Positions 47,164 through 58,800 of a stretch of 64,000 nt of DNA are shown here, piece after piece. The position numbers were made by a program, and so were the translations under genes. The notes under the pieces were generated by a model, which was given only the letters and a program-made list of their open reading frames with translations, ran no database searches and was not told where the DNA came from. The DNA lies in assembly GCA_037892935.1 (NCBI GenBank), contig JAYXKI010000002.1, positions 1,054,001 to 1,118,000 of the forward strand, read 5' to 3'. Source of the stretch: Phlebopus portentosus. Taxonomy: Eukaryota; Basidiomycota; Agaricomycetes; Boletales; Boletinellaceae. Position 1 is the first letter of the stretch. Each line of letters begins with the position of its first letter.

Positions 47164-50100
47164 GTTAAGTTATCGGGCAGATAGTAGATAGCACGAACCA
47201 ATGGGAAGCCGAGGATTGCCATCGGGTTGCGGTGCCTCGCTCAGCGGCCGTCGGTCTAGCGTATTTCCGGCAAAAGCGGCATTCCGAGCTGATACCTTTT
47301 GTTCTCGTGACTTATCCTCGACCTCGAAATTTTACTTGCTTCCGGTCAACTTCCGTCTTTTCAACAACAACAACAACAACAACAACAACAAAAAAATGCA
47401 AAATTCGGCAAGAACAGCAAGAACTCAAACACACGTCGGCCGTTTGTAACGGATCTATCGGATGTTCAGTCTGATCTTCGAACTCCAGGGTCGGCCACAA
47501 ACGCAAATAGCTAAATCTAGGTCAAGATCGTACAAATCATGTCTGTTGGCCCAACGTTACAACTTACAAGATCTTGCAGGTATCAGATCCACTTATCAGA
47601 TCCACCAAGACTAGGAACGCCCCAAGCAATCATGAAGTCGTTGAACGCTTCCGTCCTACGTATGCTTTCTCTGGATCCTCCAGACCAGAACAGTCTTGCG
47701 CTCAAGCTTCTGGCTTCTGGAATGGAATACACGAAATGTCTGCGAAGGTAGCTCATCTAGTAGATGCCTGGTAAATCATCCGTGAATCACCCACTCCGTT
47801 CCGTCGTCGTAGAGTTCTGAACACGTACATCCAGCACAACGCCAACCTGTCCGCTGTCGCCCCATTTTCTACCTCCTAAGCTAGGACAAAACTATCTTGA
47901 AAGCGCAGTTTCTAACACGGAGGCCAAAGTGCGGTCCGCCTCCAACCGCCTCTAAACACAGGCTATGATACGTAATACTCTTTTCTTCCTTGCTTGATGC
48001 CTTCGCTTGTGAGCTATATTTGACTGTCTTGCTATTCATCACGAAGATTATTATTCGCTATTATTAGAGTCTTGAGGATGCCAGGGTTTGCCTACCGAGC
48101 ATATCTCCGACTCGTTGAATCTTTTCAGAAGGAAATTGAGAATGCTTACTCTCATGGCAATAACCAGCAACGCATCCACTGCAGCTCGAAAGCTAATCTT
48201 GACTTCTCGTTGGAGAAGTGACGGTGAACTTGAAATCATTCAGCTTGCGAACCTGCCAAGTAGATCTGGTTTGTGTTTCTCTAGTTGACACCCTGCGAGG
48301 TAAGGCAGTTAGTAAGTCAGATAGCCGCAGACATGTCATTCATCTGACTTATCGTATCGGTATTTTCGCTGGTATCATTTAGGAAGCTTCGGTTGGAACG
48401 GAACCGACAGCCGCCGAAAGTTTCAGTCTTCGTGCTCCCCACATACTGAGAAGCCTCCAGCCTCATTGCCCATTTACTTCCGCGATACAGGGGCAACTGT
48501 ACTCTCGGACTTACACATCACTTTGACCCTGGACTGTTCTCAGATGGATCATCGCAAGTCCAATTCCAGAAACAGCCTGGATCGTCTGAGAAGCAAATCT
48601 ACGATTTAATAGTGCAGACAACACGCGTATGCTTGGTGCTCGATTTTTCCGGCAGGCGACATTTGAGGGTCTTAACTTTCACAAGTCCCGGGCTTCCAGC
48701 GTGTGCTAGACATTCCGAACATATCTGCCCGTACGTCGAGCATTCAAGAAGCGGGTGCCATTGGAAATTGATCAGCATTCTCGAATTCGGCTAATGTTAG
48801 GTGAGGGACAAATGCTATAGAGATATTGTAAGCCACGCAAGATACATCAAGGACAGCCTTAGATGTCATGAATTACAAGTCAACAGCTCGAATCAGGGAA
48901 ATGATAGCGTACCTATCAGCTCGTTTCTTTTGATGATTGGCCGATTTGTAGTAAAAGGGCTCGTGAAATGACGTACAAGTTGGCTAGATGTGAGGACACT
49001 ACGTATCCACGACTTGTCCGATTCTCATAGCAGTTCATATCTCCAGCAACGATTCGTTTCGGCTTCTACGTAAAAGCTTTGTTCTAGGCCAGGTATAGGA
49101 GGGCCCGATGCACAAAAAAGACTTTCTTTTGAGCAATCGTAATCTTACCGTGACGTATTCTTGTCTACTAACATACATTCGCATGAATCCCAAACCGATC
49201 GTGAACTTCGAATCTCTGGACCCATGGGCGATGCTCAAAGAAGTTCTAAAAGTCGAAGCGGAGCAAACACAAAATATCAGATCTTCTCATCATCTCCGTT
49301 GTAATACTGCAGAAGCCATGAGATCTAACGAGAATATTAATCTCCTAATCATTCAGAACACTTCCTTTGTAATCGGCATCGTCCAAATGAAGAGTGCTGT
49401 TTCTTCGAGTTCAAGGACATGGCCAGCCGGGATAAATACCGAAAGCACATATGGTACACGCCCATCAGCGATGCTTTCATGAATGGGGACCCTCTTAGAA
49501 AGTATTTAGCCACTTCTGGCAAAGGCTGCAGCAAATCAGTGATTCACAACGATGAACATAGATAACTCCACAGAGTTTACTTCACAGGCAAATGAATTGT
49601 CAGGCGTTCATGGTAATACATAAACGAAAAGAATATCTGCCTTGCATCGTATATAAAAGGGTTTATGACAATATGGGACCGGCCAGCAATATTGCAACGA
49701 TCTTTTCTGTTTGTGACATACCGAAATAGTTGATAATCATGGCACTTATCATTAATAGTAGAAAAGCCCAGATTTGGGAGTTCCTTACAGTCTTCCTCTT
49801 CTAAGGTCACTATTACTCGGCCTGTGAGCGTTCTGATTCTCGCAAGATCCAGACTTCGTCATGGTGCTTCTATTTAAAATTAGTTTGTCCGGTAATCTGG
49901 CGTCAATGGCATCGGTTTTGCGAACCTTATGGGGAGGTAAGCTTCTTTGTCTTAGGCTGACTCGTAAGAAATTTCAGAACGTTGAAGGGTCTCGAGGCGA
50001 TGATGCCTCTGATTCCTTGAGTATGAGAACGACACCCTTCTTCGGTGGTTGTACCCCTCTTCTAAGATATTTACCGTGTTGCGTTATTACGTTTTGGCCA

Positions 50101-50568
50101 TACATGCCCCATCTCTTTTTATCTGAGTTTCATATTCTCCCGGTCATTCGCTGATAAAAATCCTGGAAAGGCGCCTCAGATCGCGGACTTAATTTGAAGT
50201 ACACACGTCTTCAACCCATCCAAAGCACCTATTTCAGCCGAAATACCTCCATCCATTTTGCTGGTACCGTCTTGAAGACTTCTCGCAAGGAGATCCATGT
50301 CAAAGTCTCTATCGGGATTCGGGTGCGAGCTTCTTATATGGCTTCTGCGTCTTTGTGGCTGGAACCAGGGATAGGCGTAGCCACTCGGTAGTGGATGCTG
50401 TCTTATTTTGTCAAGTTGTTCACTAGATGCCAGTTCTGTTCGCGATTGGAAACATTCTGACCCTCGAACCTGTTGACTCTAGCTTGCGTGAACGCCACAA
50501 AGGTGACGACTTGCATGTCCTTCGCATCATGGTGCGCGAAAATAACCATCCATGCCTGACAGGAACTT
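47164..50568. other. Gene-poor region with possible gene remnants
   Basis: About 3.4 kb without a gene I can support. Suggestive pieces occur. One is an open frame near 49375-49560 with a Cys-Cys and a basic helix-like stretch (DMASRDKYRKHIWYTP). Another is a frame at about 49862-50090 broken by a well-formed 41-nt GT-AG intron (donor GTAAGC at 49937, branch-like GCTGAC, acceptor TTTCAG), reading CPVIWRQWHRFCEPYGE and onwards. None starts or ends like a complete gene and none is recognisable, so decayed genes or unknown short genes are equally possible. Confidence 0.4.
47362..47391 (+). repeat. (CAA)10 microsatellite
   Basis: Ten perfect CAA units followed by an A run, about 400 bp upstream of the GLT1 start codon. 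Likely length-polymorphic. Confidence 0.95.
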
Positions 50569-50575
50569 TATAAAA
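50569..50575 (+). promoter_or_regulatory. TATA box of the small SH3/Tudor-like gene
   Basis: TATAAAA preceded by CTT and followed by GC. It lies 54-60 bases before the ATG at 50629, a distance that fits a short leader. It is the clearest TATA box in the gene-poor region. Confidence 0.6.
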
Positions 50576-50628
50576 GCTGAGATCCGTGCTCAGCAGCTCA
50601 GCAGACTTAGCAAAGCAGTTTTCGAGCA

Positions 50629-51005
50629 ATGTCGGCGATGAATACTAACTTCCCAGTGCGTACATTAGTTGGAGCATAACTCATCTTTGACAACTGACTT
50701 CACGCTGCTCCTCTCTTCGGGGAACTGCCCTTCAGAACGGAACACGCGTTCGCTTTCACGTAGCATCCGGTGAAATCAAGACCGGTGTCGTGCAGTCCAC
50801 GTCCCTCCTAGCAGACGTGAGTATTTGGAACTTAATAATAATAAAAATCAATGCCTTAATTTGTTTTCTCGCAGGGCACGTTGATGGCCGTTGTCCAATC
50901 GGATGAAGGAGGAAACACAATTAGTCTTCCGTGAGTGGATCGGTATATAAATCAAAACGGCTTACCTGAGCTCTTTCCAGCGTTGCCACCTTGATCCGCG
51001 CCTGA
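50629..51005 (+). CDS. Small four-exon gene for a 62-residue SH3/Tudor-like protein
   Basis: Four exons join in phase: 50629-50655, 50736-50816, 50875-50930 and 50981-51005. All introns have good donors (GTGCGT, GTGAGT, GTGAGT) and pyrimidine-rich acceptors (TTCAG, CGCAG, TCCAG), and are 50-80 nt. The product starts MSAMNTNFPNGTRVRFHVAS and ends SLPVATLIRA. Alternating hydrophobic residues and Gly turns (GTRVRF, GVVQS, DGTLMAVVQSDEGG, ATLIRA) suggest a single small beta-barrel, similar in pattern to fungal Tudor/KOW-like mini-domains. That fold is inference. A TATA box lies upstream. A second in-frame ATG is three codons downstream. The product is cytosolic or nuclear by default, with no signal peptide. 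Function unknown. Confidence 0.7.
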
Positions 51006-52167
51006 AGATGACTATCGACAGGCAAATTCGGGCGGTCGTCACTTTGATAAGAGTTTAGTTGACTGAAACGAGAATAAATGAATCGATGATAGGCCTTGCT
51101 GATGTGATTGCTGTAGTTGATACTTTGGAATTGATATGAGTTCGTTTCAGTTCAAAAACGTCGGCTCGCAGGGTCTCCCTTTGCAATAACTTCCTCGTAA
51201 GAGTGAGGCAGAGAGTACTAGGCTCCATTCTATTCGGCCTAAACTTGGACTTGATAAGCGCAGTTCGGAGGATAAACGAAAATGCCTCGAAACTTTCAAT
51301 TAAGATCCGTTGGTGACCTCGTACATCCGGTTACCCAAAAACGGAACACGGACAAAAGGAAGGTTTCGGCTCTCTGGTGTTAAAGGCGATTTGCATGGCC
51401 TAGGAACCAGAAATCCACAACAAGACACCTTCCGACGATCATAACGGACCATGATGTTATAGTCTATTCCTTAATTTGCTTCTTGCTGAAAAGAAGCTAT
51501 CACGTAAGCTTCTCGACCTGCATGGCGCAGACAGAAGGGGGACAGTCACCGACAATGCCGCTCAATCAGCTCGTCAATAGGTCGAGAAATGGACAGAACG
51601 TAGTGAGTCGCATTGCTCCCAGATTTGCAGTTAGAAAATTAGCAAGAAATCGGCATGCTCCACATGCAGTTGGTATGGCTGGGTCGGCTATCATACTGTA
51701 TCGAAGAACTGAGGCTTCACTGACAAGAATCTAGAGAGCATAAAACAGTCTTCCTGTTCAAAAAAGCACGTCATCGGACATCAGAAAACGTAGATAGACG
51801 CGAAACGCTTTGACTATTACCTTGGGATTGGAGAGGGCTCGAGCATCCAAGGGACCAAGTCAAGCGACGCACTAAGAGAGAACAAACAACGAATTTCTCA
51901 TCCTCCTAATACTTCCGGAGCGCTGACGCATGTATATCCTTGCAGGAGGTCAACTAGTTGACAAGTGTAATCGTTGAAATTCTTTGTTGCTGCAGGAAGC
52001 GAGGAAAATATGAATTGAGGAAAGAAACGATCGTGGGCTTGAGGTCAATGTCCACTTTCTAACTATGTGATGTGACCTAACCCTCGCCTTCGTACCTATT
52101 TACCTGTGTATGTACGTATCGTATCACAAATATCCCTTCAGAAACGACAGGCCACGTGACTGACAAG
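51006..52167. other. Intergenic stretch without visible genes
   Basis: About 1.2 kb between the small TATA-driven gene and the MITE. Short open frames (for example 51483-51734) lack splice context, family motifs or protein-like composition. Nothing else is seen. Confidence 0.5.
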
Positions 52168-52170
52168 TTA

Positions 52171-52681
52171 GGGCCTGTTCGGCTGCAGCGTGATCTGAGA
52201 TAGTCTCTGCCAAAAAATGTTGCGTGATTTGAGATGATGTAGAGGGGTGATCTGAGGTTTCGATGAGCGTTCGGTGCACTTTCAGAAATCACGTTCTCAC
52301 ATCACGGTCTCGCAACTTCCCTGCCAAATGGACCTCTATCTGAAAAACAGCTCAGACCTGTTTTTCAGATAGCGATATCTCACATCATCTACCAGTATCT
52401 CATCCATACACAACAACTCAACCACAAAAAAAATAATTAAAAATTACAAAAATAATCTATCTATATGGGCGCACGGCTCCCCAGTTGAAATTGAATTTTT
52501 ACATGCATGCAATGTGGTGCTATGGGCTCTCAGCAAAAGTGAGGGTTTGGGACCAGCCGCGAGATGGGGGGTGCAGAAACATTCCCACGGTAGAGGTACT
52601 CAACTTGCCGCAACTTGCACACTTGCATGTTGCGATTGAGGAAAATCACGATCTCGCGAGAAAGTGCAACCGAACAGGCTC
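52171..52681. mobile_element. Tourist/PIF-Harbinger-like MITE
   Basis: A 511-bp non-coding element. Its ends are terminal inverted repeats, GGGCCTGTTCGGCTGCA on the left and GAGCCTGTTCGGTTGCA (reverse complement of the right end), 15 of 17 matching. It is flanked on both sides by TTA (52168-52170 and 52682-52684), the three-base target duplication typical of PIF/Harbinger transposons. The GGGCCTGTT start is also typical of Tourist-like elements. Subterminal copies of a TGATYTGAGAT-like word occur in direct orientation on the left, with inverted forms (TCTCACATCA) further in. No transposase is encoded. It is inserted about 330 bp upstream of the carrier gene start. Confidence 0.82.
52336..52372. 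repeat. Perfect 15-bp hairpin inside the MITE
   Basis: CTATCTGAAAAACAG at 52336-52350 is exactly complementary to 52358-52372, with a 7-base loop between. It lies in the inner part of the element, where it could form a stem in single-stranded DNA or transcript. Confidence 0.9.
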
Positions 52682-53016
52682 TTAACTCGCTCGACTTGAG
52701 TCCACTTCATGTCAGGCATGTCTTCTGATTCTAATACAAAATCTACAACATCAAATGGACAAACAGAACACGGAAACTCGTTGTATGCTGCGCTAGCCCG
52801 CACACTGACGAGAAGTGCAGCTTTATATTTCTCTCGTCCTGTCAGATTGTTCAGACCCAGTAAAGGTACTTAAACTGTTTCCCGTTTCAAGATTACAGTA
52901 AGCAAAGAACTCACCATGCTTTCTTCAAGTATCCGGATGGATGTTCCTTCAAGGACTTGCTTCACAAAAGGGGGTCACTCTGTCGCCCCAATTCTTGAAA
53001 TACTTGGTGAAAAAGC

Positions 53017-54165
53017 ATGGCGTTAGCCTTTCCGCTTGTTTCTCCTGCCTCAGCACGTCGTTTCGCTGACTTCAAAAATACTTAAATAACATCAGTTATC
53101 CGTGCTTCCTCGTCACTTCATCCCTCCTTTGGCAGTAAATGCCTTGCTTGGGACAGTCTTATGGTCATCGTACTCCGAAGCATCTGATTTTCTTGAGGGA
53201 CAACTATCGAATCCACTTGCCGTGTCAATGGTCTCTGGTGTGGTTGCAGGTGGGGCACAAGCGATTGTCGCTGCTCCTGCAGAGAATGTACGTTTTATCC
53301 TAGAAGGAGGCGGTTCTCACATGGATTGGTCAGAGTGAGTGTTTTTACTGTCGGACTTGGCGGCAAGGCTGCAACTAGCGAAAGGCAGAATTTTCATGCA
53401 TTTCTAGTGCCTGGAAAGATGTATTTCGGGGCACTCAGACTGACACAATTAAATCCAAATCTCAAGCCCTGCATGAAGCACGACAGGTGAGATTATGGAT
53501 GCAGGAAGTTGGGGAGATGGCAGGCCGAGGTGAGTAAGTGTGAGTAAGTCTGCTCAAGAATACTGAAAGAGCGAATGCTGAACTACTTTTCGCAGGTTGG
53601 AAAGGGTTCGGCTGGGGCTTCGCTAAAGATACATTCGGTATGCCCGTTCCTTTTGCTATCGAACTGAGCCTTTATCCTTGCGACTTCAGGGTTTGGCGTC
53701 TTTTTCTCCATTTTTGAACTTACAAGACGAACATCGAACTATCTGAGAGCCGAATCGACGCACCTGATCCGCACACTGAAAGGCGAAGACTGTACGAAAT
53801 CCCATGTGCCACGCGTAGTTCATGCCACGTCCTTAGTGACAGGAGGAATTCTAGCAGGTCTAGGGTATGATATAACATCGAGGCCTTTCGACCAGGCGCG
53901 GCGCATCGTGCATGCGCAGCGCGTCACTAATCCAGCCCAACGAACCGTAGGTGCGGGACTACAGGCAATTGTGAAGCACATTCGGGATGATGGACTGCTT
54001 TCATTCTTCCGTTCGGTTTCTGCTCACGAGTCCTTAAGATCACCAGAACGGCCAATGTCTTTGTTTCGGCAGCGATTGTATTCGGCTCTGCGATTTCTTG
54101 GTAGAATGGGCCCGTGGGGTGCAGGGTTTTTGATATGGGAGGCTTACGGACCTGGCTATGGATAA
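53017..54165 (+). CDS. Mitochondrial carrier-like membrane protein
   Basis: Resembles SLC25-type carriers. Short hydrophobic helices with small-residue motifs are visible: FIPPLAVNALLGTVLW; then SMVSGVVAGGAQAIVAAPAE with NVRFILE, a carrier-like helix then basic turn; GFGWGFAKDTFGFGVFFSIFE; SLVTGGILAGLGYDITSRPFD, then QARRIVHAQ; and WGAGFLIWEAYGPG at the end. Classic PX[DE]xx[RK] signatures are degenerate, so it may be a divergent family member. Introns after DWS(D), after GRG and after DTFG fit in phase. The 5' end is least certain. The ATG at 53017 needs an intron 53038-53095 with a weak GTTTCT donor to enter the right frame, since the frame is stopped directly upstream. A further in-frame intron near 54010-54070 is possible. 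Confidence 0.65.
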
Positions 54166-54323
54166 TTAGATTAGATATACCTCTTGTAATGACGTAATCA
54201 AACACCATCTAGATCTTTCCACGACCGTACGCACATAAGTACATGATCGAGTGTAAGTAGTAACATTGTTATAAATGCCTTAAACCAAGCCTTTGAGCGA
54301 GGCGACAAACAAAAAGCATCGAT

Positions 54324-55747
54324 ATGCCGAATTGTACTCGGAATGGCTGTAAGAAAGAATTTTCGGAAGAAGAGAACGTGGAGGGTGCTTGTAGGTACCA
54401 TCCCGGTGGTCCGGTGCGCAACTTTCTTTCAAGACTTTTCCAATTATGCGTCGCGCTGAACAGGCTTCGTCTCGCCCTTTCAGGTCTTTCATGAAGGGCT
54501 CAAGTCCTGGTCGTGTTGTCAGGATGTAAACAAGCCTGTGCTTGACTTTGATGAGTTTATGAAGATAGAGGTCCGCTTTCTGTTCTGTTTCAAAGCTGCG
54601 TCCTATATTCACTGGTATGACGCAGGGATGTCAACCTGGCTTGCACACGACAGAGGCTAGTAGGTCAGAGCCGCAAAAGACTTCGGCGCCCGCTACTATC
54701 CGCTCATCCGAAACCACCGACGGAAAGGAGACTTTTACAACGACGTCTTTACTGTCTACCCTTCCATCTAATAAGCCTAAGGCGCCTGCACCATCTCCTG
54801 CTGAGGAGGAAGATGATCCGAGCATTCCGGTAGTGCCTGGGACGATTTGCAGGAGGAAAGGCTGTGGTGTAAAATTCATTAGCGACGAGGAAAGCAGAGG
54901 CGATGATGCTGTTTGTACCTACCATCCCTCACCTGTAAGTTTTAGGAGTATTCCTGGAACGATCCCTCGCTAATTTGATCTATTATACAGCCTATCTTTC
55001 ATGAAGGCAGCAAGGTAGAATTGAGGCTATCCTTATGCTAAATATGTTGTTGACACGATCTCTACACCTCGAACTATCAAGGGCTATCTATGCTGTAAAC
55101 GACGAGTGCTCGAATTCGAAGAGTTCCTGAAGATAGAAGGATGCAAGAAAGGCAAACATGTTTTCGCACCGAAGAAGAATACTAAGGCAGTAAGTTTTCC
55201 TTACTCCAGTTATTGAGCGTTGTTGAACTTCAGTGCTTCTAGGCGGAAGTCCAGACGACATGCCGAATAGATCATTATCAGACGCCGGCAAACGTTTGTG
55301 TATCTGTCTTTGCCAAGCAAGCGGATAAGTCGCGTAGCGTTATCAGATTCGAGGAGAATGAAGTACACCAGATTAATTTGCGACTTGTTCTCTGTAGATT
55401 AATCGTTCATATCTTGCAGGTGCGTTTGGATATCTTCCTACCGGACTCTAAACGGTTCACTCGGACACTGTCGCTGTTTGGTCCTATCGTACCGGAAGAA
55501 TCCAAATATACCTTCTTTGGTACCAAAGTGAGTGTTACGTACCGTCTTCGTGTTGTAAATTACGTTAAGAGTCCGTTAGGTCGAACTCGATCTCAGGAAA
55601 AAAGATATCCGAAGTTGGAACCTTCTTGAAAGGACAGACCGAGAATTGGGTGGCTTCAACTTGACATTTGGAGTTGGCGGAAGAACTGGGACAATAGGAA
55701 GCAAAGCTCCTGTCTTGGATGAAAACAACCGAGTAGGAGCTGCGTGA
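54324..55747 (+). CDS. CHORD-CS domain co-chaperone (CHORDC1/RAR1-related)
   Basis: HSP90-associated zinc protein with two CHORD domains and a CS (p23-like) domain. Eight exons agree in phase: 54324-54413, 54484-54570, 54626-54934, 54991-55014, 55082-55189, 55243-55362, 55420-55527 and 55580-55747, coding for 337 residues. CHORD-I opens MPNCTRNGCKKEFSEEE and continues [20 protein letters not shown] and FDEFMKIEGC. CHORD-II repeats the scheme: CRRKGCGVKF, YHPSPPIFHEGSKGYLCC, FEEFLKIEGC. A linker rich in Ser, Pro and Glu separates them. The CS domain is seen in LFGPIVPEESKYTFFGTKVE. Exon 4 is a 24-nt microexon coding for PIFHEGSK. The IFM1 gene converges on it with only 82 bp between stops. Confidence 0.93.
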
Positions 55748-55781
55748 AGTATTATATGTGCATCACTCGAGATAGGGTAAG

Positions 55782-55809
55782 GGATAGACGGAATAGGATA
55801 GACGGAATA
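55782..55809 (+). repeat. 14-bp tandem repeat in the convergent spacer
   Basis: Two perfect copies of GGATAGACGGAATA between the stops of the CHORD gene and IFM1. It lies in the shared 3'-UTR region. Confidence 0.85.
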
Positions 55810-55829
55810 GGAATTAGCAATGGAGTGAA

Positions 55830-58800
55830 CTATAATTGAGCTAGCTTTTCTACTTCCTCGTAAAACTGTAAGTGGTCTCCTGCACGGAGGTCATTGAAGT
55901 CGTTCAGGCTAATGCCACATTCTAAACCCTTCTTCACCTCAAGGACCTCCCGTTTGAGTATCCGAAGAGCAGATAGGGTACCTGACCAGTTTGACATCAG
56001 CGATGACAAGTAAAGGAGCAAAACTTTCTTCTTCTCACCATCATGGACGGTTTCTCCATTTCTGAGCACACGGGCCTGCTTGTTCTTTTCTATAATACCA
56101 TTTGATACTCGACAGCCCGCAACTTTTATGATTGACTTGGCCTTGCCAGTAATGTCGAATATCTCTAGAACTTTAGCTTCTCCAGTGACGCGCTTCTCGA
56201 CTATCCGAGGCAGAAGCTTGACGACCCGCTCCTTCACTTCATCGAGTACCTTGTAAATGACATTCGAAGAAGACACGGGAACTTTGTTTTGTGAAGCAAC
56301 CTGGTTTGCTACGCGTGGGACGTTGACACAGAACGCAATGACCATGCCTAAGATGCGATGTTATCAATGCCAGGCGTCCATCGTTTAAGGATAGTTACCT
56401 TCCGCTGCTTTCGCCAGCATTACGTCGGACTCTGTGACTTCGCCGACTCCGGTTGAAATCACTTTCGTAACCGCATCTTTGTTCCCTATGGCCTGGACAG
56501 CAGCAGCGAGTGCTTCAACGCTTCCGCTCACATCACCTTTCAGCACCAGCCGAAGCTCCCTGGGTCCCGACTCTTTAGCAGGCGCACGGACGTTCCGTTG
56601 CTCTGCCTCATCGGGATTCTCATTAGCTTTCCGTTCTCTTTCCTCGCGCTCGTGACGGCGCGCAGCATTTATTGCTTCCGCATCTTCCAGAGTTGCTGCT
56701 AAGCTCGCCTTACGCTTGCGATTTTCTACAGCCAGTTTGATGTCATTTTCTTTTCCTTGAAGAACTTCATCACCGGCCGATGGCAACTCCTTCCAGCCAG
56801 AGACGACAACCGCTGTACCCGGGCTCGCTTCTTTAATGGTCGCGCCAGAGAAATCCATTAGTCGTCGCACCTTCGCGTATGTTGTCCCACTGATGATGTG
56901 CGACGATGGGGTAAGTCGACCACGTGTAAGTAGAACTGTAGCCGTGTTCCTTATTTCGTTTTCATTAATTCTACTTTCTGGACTTCATAAGACAGAGCAC
57001 CTACCCAAATCCTTTGGTTACTTTTGACTCTAAGACATAACCATGAGCAAGACCGTCAGTCTCCGCTCGTATGTCTTGGAGCTCGGAAAGGAGCGAGATT
57101 GTTTCGATAAGATTCTCAAGTCCATGACCTGTTAAGCCCGAAACCTCGACAGAGGTACATCACCTCCCATTACTTCCAGTTCTATGCCTTCTGCCCACAG
57201 GTCATTTTGGACTTTGCTCTTTCAAATTTGCACAAATTTCGTCCGTTATTTATATTCGGAGACAAAAAAAAAATCAGGAAGATTACTCACAACGTCTACC
57301 CCTGGCTTGTCAACTTTGTTGATAGCCACGACTACGCCAACCTTTCCCTTCTCCTTTTTGATCAGGTTGATGACCTCTTTAGTTTGTGGCATAACACCAT
57401 CATCGGCAGCCACAACAAGAACAATAACGTCCGTCACCTGCGCCCCCCGAGCGCGCATAGCCGAGAATGCAGCATGTCCCGGTGTGTCAAGGAAGGTGAT
57501 GGAATGTGGACTGTCAGGCGAGTTCAATGTGCTTCGGACTGGAACTGAGAAAGCTCCGATGTGTTGGGTAATACCACCTGCTTCACCTTTGGCTACTGAT
57601 GAAGAACGAAGTGTGTCAAGGAGTGTGGTCTTCCCATGGTCAACATGACCCATGATGGTTACGATAGGTGGTCTACGAGGGAGAGTTGCAGGCTCCGGGT
57701 GAGGTGGCCTGTAGACAATTTTAGTTGTAATGTAAGCCAAAATAAAACTGGCAAAACGTACGCGGCGTAAATGTCGAACGCTGCATTATCGTCAATTACA
57801 GGATTTCTATTAAATTCCATTGCGAGAAGTGACGCATCGTCAGAAGATAGAACTTATTGCAAGTGAATACATTATTTCGGTTGTTGCGGAGTTGCTCAAG
57901 CTTACTGTGATCATGCGAAGAGAGTTCTTCCATTCCATTTCTGTACATGCAATCTTGCAGCGTCTCTGTGGTCCCAGTCAGCTAAGTTGCGGCATAAGGA
58001 ACGCATGCATACCTAAGCGGACATCAAGCAAACGAGAAAGGTTCTCAACCGAGACAATGCTCGGAATAGCCACATCAATGGCGACCAACTTCTCCTTGGG
58101 TTTCTTCGTATGCCTTTTGGCTTGACCCAGGTGGTCCCGATGCGTACGGGAATGGTAAGGAATCTCAATATTTTCTCCTGACTGAAGACGCTGAATGACC
58201 GAACCCCTCTCCTTGTAATTCTCGCGTCGTGAGCGCCTTTGTTTATCCCTTCCATCTTGGCCAATGAATTCGGTTTCGTATGTTTCTGTGTATTCTGACA
58301 CCACGGGCTCCGGGTATGCCTCGGATTTTGTGGATCCCTGCGATTCGCCCAAACCCACATCCCGTTCTGCGGCTGCTGCAGAAGAACTCGATCTTTCCGA
58401 ATCCTGCGTTTCTTCTTGTCTTGAAACCAAGTGAGGAGCAGGGTCTCTTTGCAGTCCGGATTCTCCAGAAGAGCCTTCGCGAACAAATGAATTTGACTTG
58501 CTAGCGAGAGTATTGAAGTGACAAACCTAGATCGTGAGGTGTTCTTCGTGAGGCAGGCTCCTCAGGGAACTTTGGGATCTGCTGAGAAGTAGCACTCTTC
58601 GACAAACGATTGCTATTGTCTTCTTCAACTTGTCTTCGTCGATTAGGAGTGCGTTTCTCCAGACCTTCTAATCTTGCTTTCTTCGGAGTTCGTAAAGGTT
58701 CTTGGCGGGTCCATTTACTTAGGTTAGGCTGGTAGGACGGCGCAATGTCTGGAATTTCACGCAATGACATAGAGTCATTTGACAGTCCCGACCGATTTTC

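Noticed and set aside
53017..53100. Possible frameshift at the start of the mitochondrial carrier gene
   Set aside because: Not counted as a break: an intron 53038-53095 gives the right frame, although its donor is weak. The 5' end is simply uncertain.
57970..58020. Apparent frameshift in the N-domain of mitochondrial IF2
   Set aside because: A 47-nt intron with GTATGC donor, GCTGAC branch and CCACAG acceptor, followed by a second short intron, restores the family sequence in phase without any base change.
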